Positions 1-8,216 of a stretch of DNA of 64,000 bases are shown here, in pieces (within the stretch, counting starts at the first letter, position 1; each line of letters begins with the position of its first letter). This DNA is from Methylocella silvestris BL2 (GTDB taxonomy: Bacteria; Pseudomonadota; Alphaproteobacteria; Rhizobiales; Beijerinckiaceae), in the NCBI RefSeq assembly GCF_000021745.1, contig NC_011666.1:3995001-4059000 (forward strand), in the 5' to 3' direction. The position numbers were made by a program, and so were the translations under genes. The notes below the pieces were generated by a model. It made no database searches, had not been told where the DNA came from, and worked only from the letters and a program-made list of their open reading frames with translations.

Positions 1-27
1 AACCCTTTTGGTTCCGAAGCCGGGGGG

Positions 28-51
28 CGCGCTCTCCCGGAGGAGAGCGCG
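28..51. other. Stem-loop between nifD and nifK
   Basis: A perfect 10-bp inverted repeat (CGCGCTCTCC / GGAGAGCGCG) with loop CGGA lies just after the nifD stop, in the gap that should precede nifK off the left edge. No T-run follows on the minus strand, so an mRNA processing or stability element is more likely than a terminator. Confidence 0.55.
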
Positions 52-67
52 TTATTTAAGAAGCCGA

Positions 68-1534
68 TCAGGCCGCCCAGGGGGTCTTGGCCAGCTTCCA
101 GACCGGCGAGTTGATCGCCATGTCCATGTCGCGCGCGAAGATCGCGAAGCCATCGTAGCCGTGATAGGGGCCCGAGTAGTCCCACGAGTGCATCTGGCGG
201 AAAGGCACGCCCATTTTCTGGAAGACGTATTTTTCCTTGATGCCGGAGCCGACGAGATCGGGCTGGATCTTTTCGACGAATTTCTCGAACTCGTAGCCGG
301 TCACGTCGTCATAGATCAGCGTGCCGTCCTTCACATAGTGGGTGGTGCGCTGATAGTCGTCGTTGTGGCCGAACTCGTAGCCCGTCCCGACGATCTCCAT
401 GCCGAGATCCTCGTAAGCGCCGATCACGTGGCGCGGACGCAGGCCGCCGACGAACAGCATAACGGTCTTGCCTTCGAGGCGCGGCCGGTATTTGGCGATG
501 ACGGCGTCGGTCAGCGCGCGATATTTGGCGATGACGCGCTCGGCGCCGTCCTTGATCTTGTCGTCGAAATGGCTGGCGATCTTGCGCAGCGATTCTTCGA
601 TCTTGGTCGGCCCGAAGAAATTATACTCGACCCACGGTATACCGTATTTCTCTTCCATGTGGCGCGAGATGTAGTTCATCGAACGGTAGCAGTGCAGCAC
701 ATTCAGCTTCGCCTTCGGCGTCGCCTCGAGCTCGGCGATGGTGCCGTCGCCGGACCATTGCGCAATCACGCGAAGACCCATTTCCTCGAGCAGGATGCGG
801 GAAGACCAGGCGTCGCCGCCGATGTTGTAGTCGCCGATGATCGCGACGTCATAGTCGGTCTGCTCGAAGCGGGCGGGCTTGCCCTCCTGCTTGTCGAACA
901 CCCAGTCGCGGACGGCGTCGTTGGCGATGTGGTGGCCGAGCGACTGCGACACGCCGCGGAAGCCTTCGCAGCGGACGGGAACGATCGTCTTGCCTTCATA
1001 TTCCTTCGACTTGGCCTTGGAGACCGCCTCGATGTCGTCGCCGATGAGGCCGATCGGGCACTCGGACTGAACGGTGATGCCCTTGTTCAGGGGGAACAGG
1101 ACCTGAATTTCGTCCATGATTTTGGCGAGCTTCTTGTCGCCGCCGAACACAATGTCCTTCTCCTGGAAATCGGAGGTGAACTGCATCGTGCCGAAGGTGT
1201 CGACGCCCGTGGTGCCGATGTAATAGTTGCGCCGCGAGGCCCAGGAATACTGACCGCAGCCGACGGGGCCATGGCTGATGTGGATCATGTCCTTGATCGG
1301 ACCCCACACGACGCCCTTCGAGCCGGCATAAGCGCAGCCGCGGATCGTCATGACGCCGGGGATCGATTTGATGTTCGACTTAACGCCGCAGTCAGGCTTG
1401 CCTTCCTCGAACGTGCCGAGATGCTTGGCGCGTCGCTTGGCTGTTTTCTCCGGATAGACTTCGAGGACCTCCTTGATGAGGGCCTTGTTCCGGGCTTTGA
1501 TGTCTTCGATGGATTCAGCAGGCGCCAGGCTCAT
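68..1534 (-). CDS. nifD: Nitrogenase MoFe protein alpha chain NifD
   Basis: NifD pairs with NifK to form the alpha2-beta2 MoFe protein that reduces N2. The 488-residue product is full length for the family. The FeMo-co ligand cysteine lies in [11 protein letters not shown] and the ligand histidine in MHSWDYSG. P-cluster cysteines lie in [20 protein letters not shown] and SECPIGLIG, and the active-site histidine pair is in [10 protein letters not shown]. The start is ATG at 1534 (MSLAPAES); the frame stays open further upstream, but that would run into nifH. It follows nifH after 74 bp containing a stem-loop, in the nifHD(K) order. nifK is expected beyond position 1. The call is certain. Confidence 0.98.
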   Translation of the reverse strand: MSLAPAESIEDIKARNKALIKEVLEVYPEKTAKRRAKHLGTFEEGKPDCGVKSNIKSIPGVMTIRGCAYAGSKGVVWGPIKDMIHISHGPVGCGQYSWASRRNYYIGTTGVDTFGTMQFTSDFQEKDIVFGGDKKLAKIMDEIQVLFPLNKGITVQSECPIGLIGDDIEAVSKAKSKEYEGKTIVPVRCEGFRGVSQSLGHHIANDAVRDWVFDKQEGKPARFEQTDYDVAIIGDYNIGGDAWSSRILLEEMGLRVIAQWSGDGTIAELEATPKAKLNVLHCYRSMNYISRHMEEKYGIPWVEYNFFGPTKIEESLRKIASHFDDKIKDGAERVIAKYRALTDAVIAKYRPRLEGKTVMLFVGGLRPRHVIGAYEDLGMEIVGTGYEFGHNDDYQRTTHYVKDGTLIYDDVTGYEFEKFVEKIQPDLVGSGIKEKYVFQKMGVPFRQMHSWDYSGPYHGYDGFAIFARDMDMAINSPVWKLAKTPWAA

Positions 1535-1567
1535 GGTCGCACCTTTCAAAATCGGTTGATCGGAGGA

Positions 1568-1597
1568 GGACGCCAGCTCCTGACGGAGCCGGCGTCC
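1568..1597. other. Stem-loop between nifH and nifD
   Basis: GGACGCC-A-GCTCC pairs with GGAGC-C-GGCGTCC around a TGAC loop: 12 base pairs with one A/C mismatch, in the 74-bp nifH-nifD gap. No T-run follows. Such intercistronic hairpins are known to stabilise nifH mRNA relative to nifDK; that role here is inference. Confidence 0.55.
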
Positions 1598-1608
1598 GGC
1601 CGGTTTGA

Positions 1609-2613
<1,005 letters not shown>

Positions 2614-2650
2614 CTAAACGGCGACAACCCGCCCCACGCAGACCCTATTC

Positions 2651-2666
2651 CGCAAACACCGTGCCA
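2651..2666 (-). promoter_or_regulatory. Sigma-54 promoter of nifHDK
   Basis: On the minus strand this reads TGGCACGGTGTTTGCG, matching TGGCACG-N4-TTGCW at all but the last base and with exact GG-N10-GC spacing. The predicted transcription start is near 2640. Confidence 0.92.
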
Positions 2667-2736
2667 GAGCCAAATTAGGCAATCAACTTACTGATTTTAA
2701 ACGAATAAAAAGATGTAGGGCGGGCATTGATGGCCG

Positions 2737-2752
2737 TGTCCCAAAGCCGACA
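2737..2752 (-). promoter_or_regulatory. NifA upstream activator site of nifH
   Basis: Exact TGT-N10-ACA palindrome, about 70 bp upstream of the -24 element, which is normal spacing for NifA with DNA bending. The rest of the gap up to the next gene at 2947 shows only a short direct repeat. Confidence 0.85.
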
Positions 2753-2903
2753 TTGCTGTCTCAATTCGGCGGAAACGAACAGCGCTAAATGGAGCATTCG
2801 GAACGTTTTTCCGCCGCCGCGCCGCCGCCGCGCGCCGGCTGGTCGTTGGAGTTCCCGCATGCGGGTTGCAGCCGCCATCGGTATGTAAATTGCTAATTGG
2901 GAT

Positions 2904-2929
2904 GGAGCTCAATCTGGGACGGAGCTCAA
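2904..2929. repeat. Short direct repeat GGAGCTCAA
   Basis: GGAGCTCAA occurs at 2904-2912 and 2921-2929, 17 bp apart, just before the receiver-like gene. The centre of each copy (GAGCTC) is palindromic. It could be an operator or chance; no regulator is recognised. Confidence 0.3.
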
Positions 2930-2946
2930 ATCATGGAGACAACATC

Positions 2947-3381
2947 ATGCAGATCGGCGTAGAGACGTCGCGAGCGGTTGAAAACAAGCGCATTTTCGTC
3001 GTCGACGATGACGAAATCATCCGCGCCGCCCTGCAATTCATGCTCCATGACGAAAATGAGACGCATGAAGTCGGATCGGTGCAGCGGGCGTTCGAGAAAT
3101 TGCCGGATGGGAAGCCGGATCTCCTCCTGCTCGCGTCGTCGATCGTGCGCAGCGAAGGCGTCGGCGTTTTGTCGGATATCAAGCAGAAGATCCCGGGAGC
3201 CAAGATCCTTGTGATCGTCGAGTCGGCCGGCGATGAATTTGGCAAGCAATGTCTTGCCGCCGGCGCGCATAGCCTGCTTGCGAAGCCGTTAAAGCTCGAG
3301 ACGGTGCGCGAGAGGGTCGACGTGCTGCTTGGACGGCGCGCTGGCTTTGCTTTGCCGCTCAGCGTCCTGAAGACGTCCTGA
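2947..3381 (+). CDS. Single-domain pseudo-receiver (CheY-like) protein
   Basis: A 144-residue response-regulator receiver fold with no output domain. The acidic cluster is present (VVDDDE, residues 18-23), as are the switch serine (VIVES) and the conserved lysine (AKPL). The phosphoacceptor aspartate is replaced: the usual PDLxLLD reads PDLLLLA, giving Ala63. Phosphorylation at the normal site is therefore not possible, and a protein-docking role is inferred. The start is ATG 2947 with GGAGA upstream; in-frame starts at 2902 and 2866 look weaker. It lies alone on the plus strand between nifH and the end of the nifB operon, so a nif-related role is likely but unproven. Confidence 0.8.
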   Translation: MQIGVETSRAVENKRIFVVDDDEIIRAALQFMLHDENETHEVGSVQRAFEKLPDGKPDLLLLASSIVRSEGVGVLSDIKQKIPGAKILVIVESAGDEFGKQCLAAGAHSLLAKPLKLETVRERVDVLLGRRAGFALPLSVLKTS

Positions 3382-3502
3382 CTCCGCCGGGGGAACTGGT
3401 CGCTGGGGAACAGCTGAAGGCGGCAGGCGCAGCCTTGTAATCCAGGATTTACGGAAATCCAGGGTCATCCTGCACGAGGCGAGAGATTCAGATCAAAAAG
3501 TC

Positions 3503-3531
3503 GATCCCGGAAGGCGCCGCCGTCCGGGATC
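3503..3531. terminator. Bidirectional terminator
   Basis: The 9-bp stem GATCCCGGA / TCCGGGATC lies between the convergent receiver-like and SIR2-like genes. On the minus strand it is followed by ACTTTTTGA, fitting the end of the long nif operon. Confidence 0.7.
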
Positions 3532-3539
3532 TGTTTGCG

Positions 3540-4436
3540 TCAGGCGATCGAGGCCATTTCCGGGCGGCTCGCGGCGCTGTCGGTCAGTTTCGCGACAAAA
3601 ACGTCAAGCGGCTGGTCGATCCATTCGATGTTCTGCTCGCGCAGGAAGCGTTCCTCATTGCGCGTGAGCGGCCCCGCCATCACAGCCCAGTGGCGGTCGG
3701 ACGAGCGTTTCATGATCTGCCGCGCGAAACTGCGTTCGATCTGGCTTGAGAAGCGGCAGCCGACGAAGAGGAAGCTCTTGCCGCGCCGGATCGACTGCAC
3801 CGCCTCGGGAATGGGCGTCTGAATGTCGATTTCCGTCAGAACCTCGACATAGTCCGAATCCGAGATGATGTAGTTGGCCGCTGGAGAAACCGAGCCGATC
3901 GGCTGATAGATCAGCGTCGTCCATTTCAGCGTTTCGTCCGGCGCATCGGCCGGCGCTTTTGCGCCCGAACCGTCCTGGATGCGTGAGACGCCCGGCACCT
4001 GTGAGCCGTCGGCGCGGAAATAATGCACCCATTCGCCAAAATGCTCCGCCTGGCTGACGCCTTGCGCCATGCCCCAGTCGGCGCGGCCGGCGAACGCCTT
4101 TTGCAGCAGATCGTCGTACCAGGCGTTGACGAGGACCGGCAGTTTCGCGCGGCTGGCGAGCCACGTATGCAGCGCGGTCGGTGGCGTCGCATTGGTGAAC
4201 GCTTTCGTCATCGTCTGAGCGACCGTCTTGCGGTGCTTGAAATTTTCGATGAACTGCGCAGCCGCCGTCAGATTGTTGCGAATCTTGTGCGGCACCGTCG
4301 CCGCCGCGGTCAATTGGGTCACCAGCGTTTCGGGCGAATGCGGCGGGGCGGCCTCGCCGGCGAGGGCAAGGGCCCCCGGCCCGAGATAGGGAACAACGTC
4401 TCCGCGATCCATCGCCGCGAGAATCTGGTCAATCAT
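3540..4436 (-). CDS. SIR2-like domain protein at the end of the nif operon
   Basis: A 298-residue protein resembling the SIR2_2 group, which has a Rossmann-type NAD-binding fold. An N-terminal VPYLGPGALALAG loop resembles the nucleotide-binding loop. LVNAWYDDLL corresponds to the family TNYD motif, and FLFVGCRFSS to the C-terminal FLGYS-like strand. It is the last gene of the nifB-led operon, 38 bp after a small unknown gene, and is followed by a terminator. Its substrate is unknown. NAD-dependent deacylation, NADase activity or simple NAD sensing are all possible. The family call is moderately sure; the nif association rests on operon position. Confidence 0.7.
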   Translation of the reverse strand: MIDQILAAMDRGDVVPYLGPGALALAGEAAPPHSPETLVTQLTAAATVPHKIRNNLTAAAQFIENFKHRKTVAQTMTKAFTNATPPTALHTWLASRAKLPVLVNAWYDDLLQKAFAGRADWGMAQGVSQAEHFGEWVHYFRADGSQVPGVSRIQDGSGAKAPADAPDETLKWTTLIYQPIGSVSPAANYIISDSDYVEVLTEIDIQTPIPEAVQSIRRGKSFLFVGCRFSSQIERSFARQIMKRSSDRHWAVMAGPLTRNEERFLREQNIEWIDQPLDVFVAKLTDSAASRPEMASIA

Positions 4437-4474
4437 TTTATCTTCTCCTGCGGAGGGTCGCTGGCGACGTCAGC

Positions 4475-4699
4475 CTATTGAAGGGCGGCGGCTTTCAGCG
4501 CTTCGATTTCCGCCGCGGGGTAGCGGAAGACGCCGCGGCCGCCGGAAAGCGCTTCAAAGCTCTCGCCGGTCTTGTTGATGTTGATCAAGCGGTCGAACCA
4601 TTCCTGCGGCGCGAGGCCTGCCGGCCGATCCTGGATTTCGCTGACGGTGCCATCGGGATAGAAGCGGACGTGAAGGATAACTTTTTTCTCTTCGCTCAT
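4475..4699 (-). CDS. Small conserved-looking nif-operon protein, unknown
   Basis: A 74-residue acidic soluble protein with no recognised domain. It starts with a beta-rich segment (KKVILHVRFYPDGTVSEI) and ends with a short helix. There is no cysteine, signal peptide or membrane segment. It sits between the 2Fe-2S ferredoxin (95 bp upstream) and the SIR2-like gene (38 bp downstream) on the same strand, with host-like codon use. That supports a real gene, probably expressed with the nif operon. I do not recognise a function. Confidence 0.65.
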   Translation of the reverse strand: MSEEKKVILHVRFYPDGTVSEIQDRPAGLAPQEWFDRLININKTGESFEALSGGRGVFRYPAAEIEALKAAALQ

Positions 4700-4794
4700 T
4701 GTCTCGGCCTTTCATTGAATGCAATCAGGCAATGTCGCATTTACAACGCGTACAAGGCGCCCGATCGGATCAGGGAATTGCTCTTCGTCCGCTT

Positions 4795-5091
4795 TCAGAC
4801 GAAGCTCAGCACTTCGACGGTGACCGGCTCGGTCCCGAACATCGCCTGGCAGGCGAGGCGCGACTTCGAACCAACGCCGATGATGGTGTCGAGCATTTCA
4901 TTCTCGACGCGGGTCATCTTCGAGATGGTCTTGCGACCTTCCTGAACGAAGACGTGGCATTGGCCGCATTTGGCGTTGCCGCCGCATTTCGAGACGATCT
5001 TTTCGCCGGCGGCGAGCAGGGCGTCGAGCAGCGAGGTGCCTTCGGCGGCTTCGATTGTTTTTCCGGATGGCTGAATGGTTAAAAGCGGCAT
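4795..5091 (-). CDS. 2Fe-2S ferredoxin, nif-associated
   Basis: A 98-residue plant/adrenodoxin-type ferredoxin. The cluster cysteines lie in SKCGGNAKCGQCHVF (C-x5-C-x2-C) and in RLACQAMF. It is probably an electron carrier to nitrogenase or to cofactor assembly, like the FdxD-type proteins of other diazotrophs; the exact partner is inference. The start is ATG 5091 with AGGAG seven bases upstream. An in-frame start at 5130 would overlap the previous gene. It follows the DegT-like gene by 35 bp. Confidence 0.88.
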   Translation of the reverse strand: MPLLTIQPSGKTIEAAEGTSLLDALLAAGEKIVSKCGGNAKCGQCHVFVQEGRKTISKMTRVENEMLDTIIGVGSKSRLACQAMFGTEPVTVEVLSFV

Positions 5092-5126
5092 TGTCTTCTC
5101 CTGTTGATGAATGGCCTCGGGGCGCG

Positions 5127-6275
5127 TCAATAGATCGCGGCGCCGGCGCCGTTGTTGATGGAAGCGTCCTTCATCGTGCCGACGATGAACGCGATCTGCT
5201 CTTCTGTGAGATGAGCGTGGAACGGCAGCGCCACCGCCCGGTCCGCCACTTTCTCCGTGACGAAGAAATCGCCCCGGCGATATCCCATGTCGAAATATCG
5301 GCGCTGGAGATGAAGCGGCTGAGAATAGGCGGCCGATTCAATCTTTTCGGTCTTCAGATCGTCGATGATCGAATCCCGGCTCGACCGGGAAAAGCGGGTG
5401 CCGAGATGGACGACGAAAAGGAACCAGTGAACCTCGTCCACGTCCGGCGCGATGTAGGGATCCTTGATCCCTTCGAACGACCGGAAATAATCGCCATAAT
5501 AGGCCTCGATGGTCTTGCGCCGCGCCAGCAGAACGTCGAGGCGGCGCAATTGCGCAAGGCCAACCGCCGACGCAAGGTCGCTCAGGGACGCCTGTAGCGG
5601 CGCGACGGCGCCGATCACGACCGAAGTCCGCTCTTCGAGCTTGCGCGAACGCAGCCGGCGAATCGCCAGGGCGCGGTCGTCATCGTCGGTGACGATCATG
5701 CCGCCTTCGCCGCAGATCAGCGCGCCAGGCTGTGAGAAATCGAAGATCGAACAATCCCCGAAGGAGCCGACCCGCGCGCCTTTGTAGACCGAGCCGATCG
5801 CCTCGGTGGAATCCTCGATCAAGGCGACGCCCGCGCCTGTGGCGAGTTCGCGCAGCGGCGCCCAGGGCGCCGGGTGGCCGGCGGGATTGCCGGCGACAAT
5901 CATGCGCGTGCGCTCGGTGAGACAGGCCGCGGCCTTGTCGGGCGCCAAGGCTCCGGTCCAGTAATCGACATCGGCGAACACCGGCCGCGCGCCGGTCAGC
6001 GCGATGGCGTGGACGGTTTCGCGGAAGGAATGCGAGGGCGCGACGATTTCATCGCCGGGGCCGACGCCATAGGCTTGCAGGGTGAGATAAAGACCGATGA
6101 TGCCGCTCGACACGGCGATGGCGTGCTTGCGCCCGAGATATTGCGCAAACGCCTCCTCGAATCCCTCGGTGACCGGCCCAGACGACATCCTGGCCGAGAC
6201 CAGCACGTCACGTGCGGCCGCGGCTTCGATCTCCGACATGTCGGGGTCGGACAGGGTCAGCCAGGTCGTATCCAT
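5127..6275 (-). CDS. DegT/DnrJ/EryC1-fold protein lacking the PLP lysine
   Basis: A 382-residue fold-type I aminotransferase homologue of the sugar-aminotransferase (DegT) family. Family motifs are present: AVSSGIIGLYL near 54, the pyridine-binding Asp155 in LIEDSTEAIGS, the GARVGSFGD segment and GEGGMIVTDD near 189. The Schiff-base lysine, normally in a PTKN-like motif just before GEGG, is replaced: the segment reads FSQPGALICGEGG, putting Gly184 at that site. Classical transamination is therefore unlikely. The start is ATG 6275 with GGAGCGAGG upstream, overlapping the previous stop by one base (TGATG). It lies within the nif operon; the function is unknown. Confidence 0.8.
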   Translation of the reverse strand: MDTTWLTLSDPDMSEIEAAAARDVLVSARMSSGPVTEGFEEAFAQYLGRKHAIAVSSGIIGLYLTLQAYGVGPGDEIVAPSHSFRETVHAIALTGARPVFADVDYWTGALAPDKAAACLTERTRMIVAGNPAGHPAPWAPLRELATGAGVALIEDSTEAIGSVYKGARVGSFGDCSIFDFSQPGALICGEGGMIVTDDDDRALAIRRLRSRKLEERTSVVIGAVAPLQASLSDLASAVGLAQLRRLDVLLARRKTIEAYYGDYFRSFEGIKDPYIAPDVDEVHWFLFVVHLGTRFSRSSRDSIIDDLKTEKIESAAYSQPLHLQRRYFDMGYRRGDFFVTEKVADRAVALPFHAHLTEEQIAFIVGTMKDASINNGAGAAIY

Positions 6276-6544
6276 CACCTCGCTCCTTTCGACGCCAGCA
6301 CGACTCCGGTGGCGCAGCTCGGATCGGTTGTCAGCTTGACGCAATGATCGCGGCCGTCGAGCAGATAGAGATTGCAGCGCTCGAACGATCGGTAGGGCGT
6401 CTCGTCGGCGACGTCCGAGGCGTCGCAACGGCTGAGCGGGAGGCCGGGAAAACGGCGGCGCAATTCGGCGAGCGCCGCCGGATCAAGCTCCGCCGTCGCC
6501 AGAAAAGCGCTGATCGCGCCAAGACTTTGTTCGTCAAGCGTCAT
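6275..6544 (-). CDS. Small nif-cluster protein, DUF6129-like
   Basis: An 89-residue protein with an N-terminal helical half and the segment CNLYLLDGRDHCVKLTTDP. I associate this pattern with the DUF6129 family, which is found next to nifT/nifZ in many diazotrophs; the assignment is from memory and not checked. It lies one base after nifT and its stop overlaps the DegT-like start, so it is tightly coupled in the operon. Its biochemical role is unknown. Confidence 0.72.
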   Translation of the reverse strand: MTLDEQSLGAISAFLATAELDPAALAELRRRFPGLPLSRCDASDVADETPYRSFERCNLYLLDGRDHCVKLTTDPSCATGVVLASKGAR

Positions 6545-6545
6545 A

Positions 6546-6758
6546 TTAATCGCCGCTCAATCGCCGCGCTTCCACCGTGATGGGAAGCGTCGTTTCGGGA
6601 CCCATTTCCGGCAACGCCAACAGCCAGCCGTTTTGCAGCGTGATCGTGCCGCCCCACATGTCCGGCTTTTCCATCTCGACGATGGGCTCTTCGAGGTCCT
6701 TCTTCGGCACATAGGCGGAGAGGATGCCTTCCGAGCTTCTGCGGATCATGATTTTCAC
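6546..6758 (-). CDS. nifT: NifT/FixU family protein
   Basis: A 70-residue protein with the family hallmarks KIMIRRSSEGILSAYVPKKD and WGGTITLQNGWLLALP. NifT is a small soluble protein of undefined, usually dispensable role in nitrogenase maturation. It is preceded by a 68-bp gap containing a terminator-like hairpin after nifZ, so its dose may be set by read-through. It is followed at one base by the DUF6129-like gene. Confidence 0.93.
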   Translation of the reverse strand: MKIMIRRSSEGILSAYVPKKDLEEPIVEMEKPDMWGGTITLQNGWLLALPEMGPETTLPITVEARRLSGD

Positions 6759-6790
6759 GGGGCGCCTTTATGGGTTATGTTTATAAAAAG

Positions 6791-6820
6791 GACGGCCGGC
6801 GGCGACGCCGCCGGTCCGTC
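6791..6820 (-). terminator. Intrinsic-terminator-like hairpin between nifZ and nifT
   Basis: GACGG-CCGGCGGC pairs with GCCGCCGG-TCCGTC with one bulge. On the minus strand it is followed at once by CTTTTTATAAA. It looks like a rho-independent terminator inside the operon, perhaps an attenuator, because nifT and the genes beyond it have no promoter I can see. Confidence 0.6.
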
Positions 6821-6826
6821 AGGCAA

Positions 6827-7066
6827 CTAGAGCGGCGTGATCTCGTCTTCGAGACAGCCGACGACCCGATGCTCGCCGAATTCGACGAGATAGACGGGGG
6901 TCTCGGTTTCGACATGCGAGCCGACCTGGACGATTTCTCCGGCGTCGCCGGCCCGGACCAGCAGAGCGTTCTCCGGCTGCTCGGGATAGGAGCCGTCGTT
7001 GAACAGATCGGCTGTGGCGCGGACCCTTTGTCCCCACTCGAATTTTCCGGGCGAAGAAGCGCTCAT
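6827..7066 (-). CDS. nifZ: NifZ-domain protein (second copy)
   Basis: A 79-residue single NifZ domain (FEWGQRVRATADLFNDG ... GDAGEIVQVGSHVE ... YLVEFGEHRVVGCLEDEI). NifZ assists P-cluster maturation in the MoFe protein. Its start overlaps the stop of the other nifZ by four bases (ATGA), so the two are translationally coupled. Two tandem short NifZ proteins replace the single longer NifZ seen in some species. Confidence 0.88.
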   Translation of the reverse strand: MSASSPGKFEWGQRVRATADLFNDGSYPEQPENALLVRAGDAGEIVQVGSHVETETPVYLVEFGEHRVVGCLEDEITPL

Positions 7067-7368
7067 GATGAAGCCCCGCTAGCTGTTGTGGTGATGGTTT
7101 CGACGGGATCGAGCTCCTTGCGCTTCATCCCGACACGGTAGCCTGTAGCGACGAATTCGACGCCATAGATGTAGAATTGCTGCAAAAAGGTGCCGATGCT
7201 GACGACATAACCTTCGTCGCCCTTCTTGCAGAGCACCTCGCCGATCTCCTTGCCCATGAAGGTGCCGTCGTTGCGGACGGTTTTCTTCGCCCGCACCTTC
7301 TGGCCGTAATTATAGAGCGGCGGCTGATTGAGCTCGACGACTTCGCTATCGCGACTGATGTTTGTCAT
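7063..7368 (-). CDS. nifZ: NifZ-domain protein (first copy)
   Basis: A 101-residue NifZ-family protein: a core of NYGQKVRAKKTVRNDGT, GDEGYVVSIGTFLQQFYIYG and VEFVATGYRVGMKRKEL, with short tails at both ends. It is expected to act as a chaperone in the second step of P-cluster formation. It overlaps the LRV gene upstream and the second nifZ downstream by four bases each, so the three are translationally coupled. Confidence 0.88.
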   Translation of the reverse strand: MTNISRDSEVVELNQPPLYNYGQKVRAKKTVRNDGTFMGKEIGEVLCKKGDEGYVVSIGTFLQQFYIYGVEFVATGYRVGMKRKELDPVETITTTASGASS

Positions 7369-8216
7369 CTCAAATCCTCAGCGGTTGGGCGCTCCAGCGC
7401 CTCGGGCGAGGCGCTGCCGAGCGGCGCAAGAACGGGAAAGACGCCATCCCCGGCGTGCGGATCGCCGTCGCGCCGGCCGGCCGAAATGCGGTCCTGCGCG
7501 GCGGCGCGCACCAGCGGATCTTCATCCTCGGCGAGCCCGCGCACGACCTCTATGTCCGCGCGCAGCACGATTTCGTAGCGGACCCGCCAGTCGGGATCGC
7601 CGGTCAGTTTTGCGAGATTGGCGGGCTCGAGCCGTCGCGCCGCCTCGAGCCGAACGCCGGCCTCGGGGTCGGCGGCAAGGCGCGAAAGATGCTCGAGGCC
7701 GATGCGCACAGCGACGACGCGCCGGACTTCGACATCGGCGTCGCCGATCATCAAGACGAGGAGGTCGGCCGGGATTTTTCGCGCGACCGTCTGGCGCACG
7801 TAATAGTCCGGGTCGGCGATCATGGCCATCAGGTCGGCGCCTTCGAGGCGCTGCGCGACGCGGATGCGCACTTCGCGGTGCGGATCGTTGCGCAGCCGCA
7901 GAAGATAACGGTTCGGCAGGCGGCGCGCGGCGCTCCAGCGGACGGCTTCCTCGGGATCGTCGAGCAGGGGCGGCAGATGGAACACGTCAGCCGCTTTGGC
8001 GCCGCAGGCGCGCACCTCGAAATAAGGATGCTCAAGATAGCTGTTGGCGAGGCTGGGATTCCAGTCGAAGAAGCGGTCGATGCGCCGCGCATAGCGGTCG
8101 TGCACGCAGGCCTTCAGCGGCTGGCAGCGGGAATTCAACAATTCGATATGGGCGCAATTGGCGCAAATGACCGCCTCGCCGCGCCAGTCAAGGGCTTCGT
8201 CGATGTCAGTCTTCAT
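7365..8216 (-). CDS. LRV-type leucine-rich-repeat 4Fe-4S protein
   Basis: A 283-residue protein like the Azotobacter vinelandii LRV protein. An N-terminal Cys cluster (Cys18, 21, 31, 37; CANC ... RCQPLKAC) should bind a 4Fe-4S centre. It is followed by tandem variant leucine repeats of about 24 residues (VRWSAARRLP, VRIRVAQRLE, VRQTVARKIP, VRRVVAVRIG, VRLEAARRLE, VRYEIVLRAD). The family is found mainly in nif clusters; its function is unknown, and a role in Fe-S supply or nitrogenase protection is inference. It overlaps both neighbours, so it is tightly coupled. Confidence 0.88.
   Translation of the reverse strand: MKTDIDEALDWRGEAVICANCAHIELLNSRCQPLKACVHDRYARRIDRFFDWNPSLANSYLEHPYFEVRACGAKAADVFHLPPLLDDPEEAVRWSAARRLPNRYLLRLRNDPHREVRIRVAQRLEGADLMAMIADPDYYVRQTVARKIPADLLVLMIGDADVEVRRVVAVRIGLEHLSRLAADPEAGVRLEAARRLEPANLAKLTGDPDWRVRYEIVLRADIEVVRGLAEDEDPLVRAAAQDRISAGRRDGDPHAGDGVFPVLAPLGSASPEALERPTAEDLR

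Noticed and set aside
2811-2835. CCG-rich simple sequence near the nifH upstream region
   Set aside because: Short GC-rich low complexity, no regular repeat unit or hairpin of note.
4575-4588. Perfect FNR/FixK-like box TTGAT-N4-ATCAA
   Set aside because: It lies inside the coding sequence of the small nif-operon gene (codons for Leu-Ile-Asn-Ile-Asn), about 140 bp from the next start, so chance is more likely than a functional site.
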